Counted from the stretch's first letter, positions 1 through 6,368 are shown. The stretch is 10,795 nucleotides of DNA from CAZVIK01 sp964627045 (GCA_964627045.1 CAZVIK010000140.1:1-10795), one strand, 5' to 3'. Notes: generated by a model not told the origin, from the letters alone. Translations and numbers: made by a program.

Positions 1-981
1 GAAGAGAAGATCGTCCTCGGCCGCATGCTCTACTTTGAGCCTCGGCTTTCCCTGGAGCAGAAGACCTCCTGCAACACCTGCCACGATCTGAACACATTCG
101 GAGTGGACGGTCACCCGACCTCGGACGGCCATAAGGGACAGAAGGGCACCCGCAACTCGCCCACCGTCTACAACGCCGCCGGCCACTTCGTGCAGTTCTG
201 GGACGGTCGTGCCGCCGACGTTGAGGAGCAGGCCAAGGGCCCCGTTACCAACCCGGTCGAAATGGCGATGCCCAGTGAGAAGGTGGTGCTGGCCGTGCTG
301 AACTCGATGCCGGAGTACGTCGAGGGTTTCAAGAAGGCATTTCCGAAGGACAAGACGCCCGTGAGTTTCTACAATATGGCCATCGCGATCGGCGCTTTCG
401 AGCGCAAGTTGATGACGCCATCGCGGTGGGACAAGTTCCTTAAGGGCGACCAGGCCGCACTCTCCGATGCCGAAAAGGGTGGCTTCAACGCCTTCGTCGC
501 GGCGGGTTGCCCAACCTGCCACATGGGCGTCTACCTCGGCGGCAGTCTCTATCAAAAAATGGGGCTGCTGAAGCCCTACCCGGACCAATCCGACCTCGGG
601 CGTTACCAGGTCACCAAGGCCGACGCCGACAAGATGGTGTTCAAGGTTCCGTCCCTTCGGAACATCGAGAAGACCGGCCCCTACTTCCATACCGGCAAGG
701 TAGCCACGCTGGAACAGGCCGTCGCCGAGATGGGCGAGTATGAACTCGGCAAGCAGTTGAGCCAGGCCGAGGTCCAGTCGATCATCGCGTTTTTGAAAAC
801 GCTCACCGGCGACATCCCGGCCGGGTATGTCAAACCCCCGGAGCTGCCGAAGGGCCGCCGCCACCCCGAAAGCAGGCTAGATGGGCGACGAGGTCCACGC
901 CAGCCCCGCCCGGGGATGCGCTGGCCCCGGCTCGTGGAGTGTTGTACAATAACGGGTTGCGGCTTCTGGCGTAAACCTTAA
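1..981 (+). CDS. Di-haem cytochrome c peroxidase (CcpA/MauG family), 5'-truncated, probably frameshifted near its end
   Basis: Periplasmic c-type cytochrome that reduces H2O2 to water, or acts as a MauG-like oxidase. The reading frame is open from base 1, so the signal peptide and start lie outside the window. Two CXXCH haem sites are visible: CNTCH (bases 70-84) and CPTCH (bases 508-522). Between and after them are family hallmarks: FWDGRA, NPVEMAMP and, near the C-terminus, VPSLRNIEKTGPYFHTG. The protein looks normal up to YVKPPELPK (about base 852). It then continues for some 43 Arg/Pro/Trp-rich residues unlike the family, running into the rplU upstream region. A shift of one base near 850-856 gives a short tail AATPKAG ending in TAG at 878-880, a more typical end. 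Family assignment is firm; the frameshift is inferred and could be a sequencing error or a true extension. Confidence 0.88.
   Translation, partial: EEKIVLGRMLYFEPRLSLEQKTSCNTCHDLNTFGVDGHPTSDGHKGQKGTRNSPTVYNAAGHFVQFWDGRAADVEEQAKGPVTNPVEMAMPSEKVVLAVLNSMPEYVEGFKKAFPKDKTPVSFYNMAIAIGAFERKLMTPSRWDKFLKGDQAALSDAEKGGFNAFVAAGCPTCHMGVYLGGSLYQKMGLLKPYPDQSDLGRYQVTKADADKMVFKVPSLRNIEKTGPYFHTGKVATLEQAVAEMGEYELGKQLSQAEVQSIIAFLKTLTGDIPAGYVKPPELPKGRRHPESRLDGRRGPRQPRPGMRWPRLVECCTITGCGFWRKP
945..950 (+). promoter_or_regulatory. Candidate -10 box for the rplU-rpmA-obgE cluster
   Basis: TACAAT matches the sigma-70 -10 consensus at 5 of 6 positions and lies 88 nt before the rplU start. No good -35 is seen; TGGCCC at 922-927 has the right 17-nt spacing but matches poorly. 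If the peroxidase really ends at 880, this box is intergenic. Confidence 0.35.
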
Positions 982-985
982 GGGC

Positions 986-1038
986 AGGTTTGTCTCCGTA
1001 GGTAGAACCCCGAAGAGTCTCCGCAGGCGAGGTTTGTC
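986..1038 (+). repeat. Duplicated motifs in the rplU leader
   Basis: AGGTTTGTC occurs at 986-994 and again at 1030-1038, directly before the rplU ATG. TCTCCGTAGG (993-1002) and TCTCCGCAGG (1018-1027) form a second pair between them. The second copy supplies the likely ribosome-binding site (GAGG at 1029-1032, 6 nt from the ATG). The first copy has no start codon. This may be a decoy or regulatory leader for ribosomal protein control, but it may also be a chance duplication. Confidence 0.4.
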
Positions 1039-1350
1039 ATGTACGCAGTCATCGAAACGGGCGGAAAACAATACCGCGTCGCTCCCGGCGACGTGGTTCG
1101 CGTCGAAAAACTCTCCGGGGAGGTCGGCTCTGAGGTCGAGTTCAACCGGGTCGTAGCGGTGTCCAAAGATGCTGGAGTCGTGCTGGCCGGCGCCGAGACG
1201 CGCCACGCCAGGGTCACGGCCGTCATCACGGCGCACGGGCGCGGCGAAAAGGTCTTGGCCTTCAAGTTTAAGCGCAAAAAGCAGGTGCGCCGCACCATCG
1301 GCCACCGGCAGGCGTTCACCAGCGTAAAGGTCAACCAGATTCTGGCATAG
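1039..1350 (+). CDS. rplU: 50S ribosomal protein bL21
   Basis: Structural protein of the large ribosomal subunit that binds 23S rRNA. The 103-aa length is normal for the family, and the start MYAVIETGGKQYRV is the canonical bL21 N-terminus. The central GAxxRHARVTA-type stretch and the basic KFKRKKQVRRTIGHRQ segment near the C-terminus fit the rRNA-binding part. GAGG at 1029-1032 is a well-spaced Shine-Dalgarno site. It is the first gene of the near-universal L21-L27-Obg cluster, and its TAG stop overlaps the rpmA ribosome-binding site, so the two genes are surely cotranscribed. Confidence 0.97.
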   Translation: MYAVIETGGKQYRVAPGDVVRVEKLSGEVGSEVEFNRVVAVSKDAGVVLAGAETRHARVTAVITAHGRGEKVLAFKFKRKKQVRRTIGHRQAFTSVKVNQILA

Positions 1351-1359
1351 GAGAGCGAC

Positions 1360-1617
1360 ATGGCACACAAAAAAGGGCTCGGCAGCTCCCGTAATGGCCG
1401 CGACTCCAATGCCCAGCGCCTCGGCGTGAAGGCCTTCGGCGGCGAAGTGGTGACCGGGGGCTCCATCATCGTCCGGCAGCGCGGCACGCGCATCAAACCC
1501 GGCGTCAACGTCGGCGTCGGCAAGGACGACACGCTTTTCGCCAAGGTGCCCGGCGTGGTGGTGTTTCGCGACCGCGGGCGCATGGGCCGTTTCGTCAGCA
1601 TCGTCCCGGCCGAATAG
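1360..1617 (+). CDS. rpmA: 50S ribosomal protein bL27
   Basis: Large-subunit protein whose N-terminal tail reaches the peptidyl-transferase centre. The 85-aa protein starts MAHKKGLGSSRNGRDS, the standard form without the cleavable N-terminal extension found in Firmicutes. The conserved LGVKAFGGEVV, IIVRQRGT and GVGKDDTLFA segments are present. The start is fixed by AGGAG at 1349-1353, 6 nt upstream. The gap to rplU is 9 nt. It is followed by a hairpin at 1633-1665 and then obgE. Confidence 0.97.
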   Translation: MAHKKGLGSSRNGRDSNAQRLGVKAFGGEVVTGGSIIVRQRGTRIKPGVNVGVGKDDTLFAKVPGVVVFRDRGRMGRFVSIVPAE

Positions 1618-1632
1618 CCGGTTTCCCCGCGA

Positions 1633-1665
1633 CGAACCGCGCCCCTCTGCGGGCGGCGGGTTTCG
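1633..1665 (+). promoter_or_regulatory. Hairpin with short T-rich tail between rpmA and obgE
   Basis: CGCCC (1640-1644) pairs with GGGCG (1651-1655), and CGAACC before it pairs imperfectly with GGGTTTCG after it. The T-rich tail TTTCGTTT leads straight into the obgE ATG at 1671. It resembles a weak terminator or a translational control element. No Shine-Dalgarno motif lies at the usual distance from the obgE start. Confidence 0.45.
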
Positions 1666-1670
1666 TTTAC

Positions 1671-2681
1671 ATGTTCATCGACCAGGTTGAGATTTACGTC
1701 AAGGCCGGCGACGGCGGCAACGGCTGTCTCGCGTTCCGGCGCGAGAAGTACGTCGCCCGAGGCGGCCCTAGCGGCGGCGACGGTGGGCGCGGCGGCGATG
1801 TCGTCATGGTCTCCAGCCAGCACTACAACACCCTGCTGCATTTCCGTTTCAACCCGGAACACCGCGCCCAGCGCGGCCGTCACGGCGAAGGCAGCAACCG
1901 CACCGGCCACGATGGCGTCTCCATCGAGTTGCCCGTCCCTGTGGGGACCGTGGTACGCGACGCGGCCACCGGCGAGGTCCTCCACGACTTCACCACACCG
2001 GGCGACCGCTTCGTCGTCGCCAAGGGCGGGCGCGGGGGCCGCGGCAACGCGCGTTTCGCCACCTCCACCCACCAAGCCCCGCGCGAGCACGAGCCCGGCA
2101 AGCCCGGCGTTGAAAAGCGTCTCCAACTGGAGTTGAAGCTGCTCGCCGATGTCGGATTGGTGGGTTTCCCCAATGCCGGCAAGTCCACTTTGATCTCGCG
2201 CATCTCGGCGGCGCGTCCCAAGATCGCCGACTATCCCTTCACCACGCTCGAACCCAACCTCGGCGTCGTGCAGGCGGGCGAAGGCCGTACCTTCGTGGTC
2301 GCAGACATTCCCGGCCTGATCGAAGGCGCGCACCGGGGCCATGGGCTGGGCATCCAGTTTCTGCGGCACGTCGAGCGCACTAAAGTCCTGGCGCACCTGG
2401 TGGACGTTTCCGAATCCAGCGGACGTAACCCGGTGAGCGACTTCGAGATCGTCCTACGCGAACTGGCCAGCTACAGCGAGGTGCTCGCGGCCAAGAAGAT
2501 GATCGTCGTCGCGACGAAGCTGGACGTGGCGCAGGACCCCGAGCGGGTCGAAACCCTGAAGACCTTCGCCGCCGCCCGCGCCCTGCCCTTCTTCGCCATC
2601 TCCAGCGTCACCGGCGACGGCCTCGATGCGCTGGTGCACGCCCTGGCCGCCACCGTGTTTGCGCCGCCCGACCCCGAATAG
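1671..2681 (+). CDS. obgE: Obg family GTPase, ribosome assembly and stress factor
   Basis: Essential GTPase that acts on late 50S assembly and in stress responses. The N-terminal Obg fold (about residues 1-155) has the expected glycine-rich stretches (GDGGNG, GGPSGGDGGRGG, GGRGGRGN). The G domain follows: G1 GFPNAGKST (165-173), G2 YPFTT (188-192), G3 DIPGLIEG (212-219), G4 TKLD (282-285, where many homologues have NKxD) and G5 SSVTG (311-315). At 336 aa it lacks the C-terminal OCT domain of the Bacillus protein. The start MFIDQVEIYVKAGDGGNG is canonical although no clear ribosome-binding site precedes it. It is the third gene of the L21-L27 cluster and was probably expressed with it. Confidence 0.96.
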   Translation: MFIDQVEIYVKAGDGGNGCLAFRREKYVARGGPSGGDGGRGGDVVMVSSQHYNTLLHFRFNPEHRAQRGRHGEGSNRTGHDGVSIELPVPVGTVVRDAATGEVLHDFTTPGDRFVVAKGGRGGRGNARFATSTHQAPREHEPGKPGVEKRLQLELKLLADVGLVGFPNAGKSTLISRISAARPKIADYPFTTLEPNLGVVQAGEGRTFVVADIPGLIEGAHRGHGLGIQFLRHVERTKVLAHLVDVSESSGRNPVSDFEIVLRELASYSEVLAAKKMIVVATKLDVAQDPERVETLKTFAAARALPFFAISSVTGDGLDALVHALAATVFAPPDPE

Positions 2682-2823
2682 ACTCCACCCGCTTCCAACG
2701 CCCCTTCGGCCGGACTCTCGGATCACCGCTTCTCAACGGAGGGCGTCACGCCACTTCTTTCCCTGTGGTTCTCCCTTGGTTCAGGATGGGGGGCACATCC
2801 CCGCGCCCCGATTCCCCGGTCGA
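2682..2823. other. Convergent intergenic spacer
   Basis: Lies between obgE and the Gfo/Idh remnant. I see no gene or clear terminator for obgE. The segment around 2787-2823 (a G run, a short spacer, then CCCCGCGCCCC and GGTCGATCAG) resembles the hairpin region that follows the intact Gfo/Idh gene at 4117-4153. It may therefore belong to the same decayed duplicate. Confidence 0.4.
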
Positions 2824-3018
2824 TCAGACCTTCATCTCCCAGCCGTTGCGAATGAAGGACCTCAGGAGATTGCTGGCTTCGGAATTGTTGCTGAAACGCT
2901 GGTTTTTGGCGTCTCACATCAGCCTGACATTGGGGACGGGCAGGGCCGCGGCGCGACGATGGGGCCCGCGGGTATCACCGAGTTCGGTCTCGGAGTCCAT
3001 GCTCTCATTCCGCCCAAC
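2824..3018 (-). pseudogene. Internally deleted Gfo/Idh/MocA oxidoreductase: promoter region fused to the last 38 codons
   Basis: Read leftward, 2824-2940 encodes VPNVRLM-stop-DAKNQRFSNN and continues to GWEMKV and a TGA at 2824-2826. The intact gene at 4151-5740 ends VPNVKLM-W-DAKNQRFSNN to GWEMKL. About 30 of 39 codons agree, and the Trp codon is replaced by TGA (2914-2916). On its upstream side, 2943-3018 aligns without gaps to 5804-5877, the promoter region of the intact gene, at about three quarters identity. So almost the whole body of a second copy (about 1.5 kb) is missing. The junction lies in GGCCGCGGCG, which resembles both parental sites and suggests deletion through short homology. 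No function is expected. Confidence 0.8.
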
Positions 3019-3088
3019 TATGGTGGACCCAGTCACAGAAATGGCCGCGCTGGCGATTGGGACGTGAACGGAAAGCCTACTGGTTTGC

Positions 3089-3135
3089 GACCGCCGCCAT
3101 CGCACGGTGGCTGAAACCAAGCGATGGCGGTGGCC
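3089..3135 (-). terminator. Long hairpin after the 3-keto-disaccharide hydrolase gene
   Basis: GACCGCCGCCATCGC (3089-3103) pairs with GCGATGGCGGTGGCC (3121-3135), including 10 perfect innermost pairs, around a 17-nt loop. It lies 18 nt beyond the stop of the leftward gene at 3154. There is no T-tract, so it may act as a 3'-end stabiliser or Rho-linked end instead of a true intrinsic terminator. Confidence 0.5.
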
Positions 3136-3153
3136 CTGAACGACGATATCCGG

Positions 3154-4062
3154 TTACGGAAGCACCTTGATCCCGATGTTCCGCCACCGCCAGAACCCGC
3201 CCGGAACCCATCGGGTGCCGCCGTGCAGTTGGATCGCGAGGGGACCGTCGACAATGCCCCCTTCGGCCCGGTTGGTGGTTTCCTGCGCGTCCGTGATGAG
3301 TTGGTCGTTGATCCACACCTGCACGTGAGGAATATCGCCTTCCACGCGAAGCCGGACCGTGTTCCAGGCCTCGCGCTTCCACGCTTTCATCCACGCCGCC
3401 TCACCATTAGGGGTCGTTGAACCGAGCGGTATCCCGCCCACTACCGGCGTCGCGCGGGCGCGGGCCGGTGCGGCGCCACGAGCCGCACCCGGAGCCCCGG
3501 CGGGAGCTCGCGGCACCGCGCTGCGGATCTGCTCCGTAATCAGAGAGCCCATGCTGCCGCCCGGCAGGTAGTCCATGGTGATTTGGTAGCAATGGCCCTC
3601 TTCGGTGCAACGGAAAAATATGCCGCTGTCGCATCCGTAGTCCGGTCTGACTTCCATGTAGAGCTCGAAGTTCTTGTAGGTCTTGTCCGTCAGCAGAATC
3701 CCGCCTCCCCCAAAAGGACTCTGCGTTCCCAGGATCATGCCATCCTGGACGTAGAAGTTCGGGGTGGTGCCATGGATATTCGTGCGGCTGGCGTGCCAGC
3801 CTGTCAGGTTCTGCCCATTGAAAATGGGCGTGAAGCCGTCGGGCACCTTCACCGGAGGCACTTCGAGGGGCCCCCAAAGAAACGGAATCTGCACGCCCAC
3901 TACGAAGTTCTTCTCGCCAGCAAGCGCGTCGGGCTGGTATACAGGTTTAGCCGCTGCGGGTGGCTGCCCACCGGGGGCGGCGGGCGTCTGAGCGATGAGC
4001 GAGATTGCAGTGCTGATCGCTAAAAATCCGAAAATTGCGAATCGGCGCCACTTGCTGCGCAT
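3154..4062 (-). CDS. Secreted 3-keto-disaccharide hydrolase (DUF1080, PF06439 family)
   Basis: 302 aa. The N-terminus is a Sec signal peptide: basic MRSKWRR, then hydrophobic FAIFGFLAISTAISLIAQ, so the protein works outside the cytoplasm. A concanavalin-like beta-sandwich of the DUF1080 type follows from about residue 75: DGFTPIFNGQNLTGWH, later YKNFELYMEVRPDYGCDSGIFFR, then AWNTVRLRVEGDIPHVQVWIND and GGIVDGPLAIQLHGG. Family members cleave 3-keto-glycosides or are uncharacterised relatives. Residues 184-206 are an Ala/Pro/Arg-rich insert. The start has a strong ribosome-binding site (GGGAGG, 4068-4073, 5-nt spacing). It lies 88 nt after the Gfo/Idh dehydrogenase in the same direction. A natural pairing is oxidation of a sugar at C3 by the dehydrogenase and cleavage of the 3-keto product here. 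The substrate cannot be read from sequence. Confidence 0.88.
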   Translation of the reverse strand: MRSKWRRFAIFGFLAISTAISLIAQTPAAPGGQPPAAAKPVYQPDALAGEKNFVVGVQIPFLWGPLEVPPVKVPDGFTPIFNGQNLTGWHASRTNIHGTTPNFYVQDGMILGTQSPFGGGGILLTDKTYKNFELYMEVRPDYGCDSGIFFRCTEEGHCYQITMDYLPGGSMGSLITEQIRSAVPRAPAGAPGAARGAAPARARATPVVGGIPLGSTTPNGEAAWMKAWKREAWNTVRLRVEGDIPHVQVWINDQLITDAQETTNRAEGGIVDGPLAIQLHGGTRWVPGGFWRWRNIGIKVLP

Positions 4063-4116
4063 GTCTTCCTCCCTTTACTCACAAAAAACAGGGTCTTTCT
4101 GTCCTATTCGAAGGGT

Positions 4117-4138
4117 GGGGGCGCTTTCCGGCGCCCCC
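4117..4138 (-). terminator. GC-rich hairpin between the Gfo/Idh and hydrolase genes
   Basis: GGGGGCGC (4117-4124) and GCGCCCCC (4131-4138) form a perfect 8-bp stem with a 6-nt loop, 12 nt past the Gfo/Idh stop. No T-tract follows directly on the - strand. A partial terminator or processing site that lowers expression of the downstream hydrolase is plausible. Confidence 0.55.
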
Positions 4139-4150
4139 TTCGTGGGTCGA

Positions 4151-5740
4151 TTAGAGCTTCATCTCCCAGCCCTTCCGCATGAACGGCTTCAGGAGATTGC
4201 TGGCTTCTTGATTGTTGCTGAAGCGCTGGTTCTTGGCGTCCCACATCAGCTTGACATTCGGGACGCGCAGGGCCGCCGCGCCTAGCGTCAGCCACTCCAG
4301 GTACTTGGTGGCCACGGTGAAATTCGACACGGCCGGCGCCCCACCCTTGCAGGCCCGAATCCAATCCTGCACATGGTTGACGCCGCGCGTCAACGTCTGT
4401 GGTGGCAGTCGGTATTCGGCCCAGCGCGAAGCGGGCCGCAACCACACGCCTTCGCCACGGTTCACAGTCGCCATGTAGCCCTTAGTGCCCTCGAACACCG
4501 AGCCGTTGCCCGGAGCCCGTTCGCCGGCCGGCTGTTCGGGCCCGCGCCCGCCGCCTGGCATACCGCCCGGTCCGGCTCCAGGCCCGCCGGTGATGCCGGC
4601 CCGGGCCGGAGCGGCAGCCCTGGGGGCAGCGGGGGCCCGCGGGACCGGCCTTCCGTTCACATCGAGCACAGCTCCTACCAGTCCCATGCCGTCCGAGGGA
4701 GAGCCGTTGAACGGCCGGTTCTTGTCCGCCGCCAGATTGCCCATGGTTGGCAACAGCGGTTCGTTTTCGGCCATTCCCGGAATGTTCTTGAACTCGTTGC
4801 CGCGCATGGCCCCGTAAGCGTGGATGGTCAGCGGCGGCATACTGCCGCGCGCCGGGAACTCGTAGATCAGGTGGTAGCTCGACGGCCACTGCAAGTTGTG
4901 CTTCCCTACGATGCTCACGCACTCCACGCTGATCGGCGGAACCTGATCCAGATGCAGAGCCAGGTGAGCCGGCCCCATCGAGTGCACCAGCCAGTCGCCC
5001 AGCGAGCCGCCGGCCGAAAAATCGATGAACGAGCGCCACCCAAGCATCGCGGCGTTATAGTCACGGTCCGCCGCCGGCCCCAGGAACAGGTCCCAATTCA
5101 GCGTGGCGGGAACCGGCTGCTTCTCCAGTCCGGTAGCCGGAATGCCGCGCCCGCCGCCCATGGCCTGGGTCGTCCAGGCGTAAAGCGTCCTCACGTCGCC
5201 GATGTCCCCGCTCCAGAGGATTTCGCACGTCGTCTTGGTGCCCTCGTGGCTGAAGCCCTGGTTGCCCATTTGCGTGGCCACCCGGTACTTCGCCGCGGCC
5301 TCGCCCAGCAGCCGCGCTTCCCACGGCGTCCGGGTCAGCGGCTTCTCGCAATAGACGTGCTTGCCGCGCTGCATCGCCAGCAGCGACGCCGGCGTGTGCA
5401 TATGGTCCGGCGTGACCACCATCACCGCGTCGATGTTCTTGCCTTCCGCATCCAGCATCTTGCGGAAGTCGACGTGCCTGGTCGCCTTGGGAAACATGTC
5501 GAACATGCGGGCCGCTCGTTCCTGGTTCACATCGCAGAGGGCCACGATGTTCTCGCTGGCCGCCGCGTCCGGCACGATCTGGCTGGCACGGTTGCCCGCT
5601 CCGATGACCGCAATGTTCAACTTTTCGCTAGGGGATTTATAGCCTGCCTGAGACAGCGACGTCGTACTGCCGAAGCCGCCGGTTGGAATCGCCCCCGCCA
5701 GGAGGGTTCCATAAAAGAAATGTCGTCTCGATACGCTCAT
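4151..5740 (-). CDS. Tat-exported Gfo/Idh/MocA family oxidoreductase
   Basis: 529 aa. The N-terminus MSVSRRHFFYGTLLAGA carries a twin-arginine (SRRxFF) signal, so the protein is probably folded with its NAD(P) cofactor and exported. The Rossmann fold starts at LNIAVIGAGNRA (41-52), with Asp70 at the end of the second strand; CEKPLTRTP (131-139) holds the family Lys of EKP. SLGDWLVHSMG (246-256) supplies the Asp/His motif of the C-terminal domain. A low-complexity Ala/Pro/Gly-rich segment (about 364-412) sits inside that domain. The ribosome-binding site is GGGAGG (5749-5754, 8-nt spacing) and a promoter candidate lies at 5830-5858. It is first of a two-gene unit with the 3-keto-disaccharide hydrolase, suggesting oxidation of glycosides at C3. 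Family is firm, substrate unknown. Confidence 0.9.
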   Translation of the reverse strand: MSVSRRHFFYGTLLAGAIPTGGFGSTTSLSQAGYKSPSEKLNIAVIGAGNRASQIVPDAAASENIVALCDVNQERAARMFDMFPKATRHVDFRKMLDAEGKNIDAVMVVTPDHMHTPASLLAMQRGKHVYCEKPLTRTPWEARLLGEAAAKYRVATQMGNQGFSHEGTKTTCEILWSGDIGDVRTLYAWTTQAMGGGRGIPATGLEKQPVPATLNWDLFLGPAADRDYNAAMLGWRSFIDFSAGGSLGDWLVHSMGPAHLALHLDQVPPISVECVSIVGKHNLQWPSSYHLIYEFPARGSMPPLTIHAYGAMRGNEFKNIPGMAENEPLLPTMGNLAADKNRPFNGSPSDGMGLVGAVLDVNGRPVPRAPAAPRAAAPARAGITGGPGAGPGGMPGGGRGPEQPAGERAPGNGSVFEGTKGYMATVNRGEGVWLRPASRWAEYRLPPQTLTRGVNHVQDWIRACKGGAPAVSNFTVATKYLEWLTLGAAALRVPNVKLMWDAKNQRFSNNQEASNLLKPFMRKGWEMKL

Positions 5741-5829
5741 CCTAAAGCCTCCCGCTCATCGATTCGAGCGGCCCCGTGCATGTCAGCCCGGGAAACCCGC
5801 TTGCCCGTGGCGCTACGATGAGCCCAGTT

Positions 5830-5858
5830 ATTATGGCAGAGTTCCGTCGCCGAGTCCA
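5830..5858 (-). promoter_or_regulatory. Candidate sigma-70 promoter of the Gfo/Idh-hydrolase unit
   Basis: On the - strand, TGGACT (5853-5858) and CATAAT (5830-5835) are 17 nt apart, matching -35 at 4 of 6 and -10 at 5 of 6. Transcription would start near 5823, leaving an untranslated leader of about 80 nt. The block around it recurs in the remnant at 2943-3018, where the -35 TGGACT is kept (2994-2999) but the -10 position reads GATACC. GAATGAGAGC just upstream of the -35 is the best conserved part and could be an activator site. Confidence 0.5.
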
Positions 5859-5877
5859 CGCTCTCATTCCGTCCGAT

Positions 5878-6153
5878 CCGTGGAAGATGATGATTTCCTT
5901 CACCTTCGGAATCGGTTGCGGAAACGGCTGATCGCGAAATCCGGCCCGTGAACACAGGACCCCAGATCGACCGGCGCACCGCTCGGAGACTGCGCCACTG
6001 GCTTCGAGAAGACGAGCGCCTCGGGCGTGACGAAAGTCACGAAATTCGGTTCAGCGCCTCGACCAACCGTTACACCACGACCCCAAACCACCCCGGCGAC
6101 CTCCCCCGAAGGCACCCTCCGCGCCGTCCTGAGACAAGCGGAAATTGAGCTGG
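5878..6153. other. Intergenic region with small hairpins, no recognised gene
   Basis: No ORF here looks like a real protein. Two short perfect stems stand out: GGCGCA/TGCGCC (5973-5978 with 5991-5996) and CGTGAC-GAAA-GTCACG (6026-6041), the latter closed by a GNRA-type tetraloop. They could be part of a structured RNA, but nothing identifies one. Confidence 0.3.
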
Positions 6154-6306
6154 ATGCGTGTCTGGGAGCGTGAGATGGCTCAGATCATCCCCGACGGCAA
6201 TGGTCTGTGGGAAGCCGCGTTGCGGCCCGTTTGGCTTGCAACGATTTTCGTTGACCCCAATTGCTTAATCCTGCAGTATGTGTACAGGTATCCGTTACGC
6301 CCGTAG
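6154..6306 (+). CDS. Small ORF of 43-50 codons, possible leader peptide
   Basis: Not recognised. There are two in-frame ATGs, at 6154 and 6175. The second has a good ribosome-binding site (GGGAG, 6164-6168, 6-nt spacing) and would encode 43 aa beginning MAQIIPDGNG. The peptide ends with three Tyr codons in five (QYVYRYPLRP), and its TAG stop (6304-6306) lies inside the first arm and loop of a hairpin that precedes a strong terminator. This layout resembles a leader peptide that controls attenuation of the NYN gene downstream. It could instead be an ordinary small protein, or the remnant of a decayed gene. Confidence 0.3.
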   Translation: MRVWEREMAQIIPDGNGLWEAALRPVWLATIFVDPNCLILQYVYRYPLRP

Positions 6307-6366
6307 GCGGGCAGGTTTAATGCACGGGCTTCCGGGGGCTTTCCTGGAAGCCCGTTTCGTTTTTTA
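6299..6366 (+). terminator. Intrinsic terminator with competing upstream hairpin (possible attenuator)
   Basis: ACGGGCTTCC (6324-6333) pairs perfectly with GGAAGCCCGT (6346-6355), followed by TTCGTTTTTT: a textbook Rho-independent terminator. Upstream, GCCCG (6299-6303) pairs with CGGGC (6308-6312). The same GCCCGT (6299-6304) is also the exact complement of ACGGGC (6324-6329) in the left arm of the terminator, so an alternative fold would dismantle it. The T-run ends 2 nt before the ATG at 6369. The terminator itself is nearly certain; the switching role is inferred. Confidence 0.8.
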
Positions 6367-6368
6367 AC

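Noticed and set aside
978..2396. Long - strand ORF of 472 codons across rplU, rpmA and obgE
   Set aside because: It is antisense to three certain genes, has no family motifs and reflects the high GC content.
4373..5821. Long + strand ORF of 482 codons
   Set aside because: It is the mirror frame of the Gfo/Idh gene. Its Arg/His-rich composition is typical of a shadow ORF.
5948..6148. + strand ORF of 66 codons and an overlapping - strand ORF at 5900-6115
   Set aside because: Neither has a ribosome-binding site, a domain or credible composition.
6251..6279. Promoter TTGACC-N17-CAGTAT that would give an 80-nt small RNA ending at the 6324-6366 terminator
   Set aside because: The -10 is weak, and the boxes lie inside the small ORF and partly in a hairpin (6239-6253). 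A leader ORF explains the region better, though a small RNA is not excluded.
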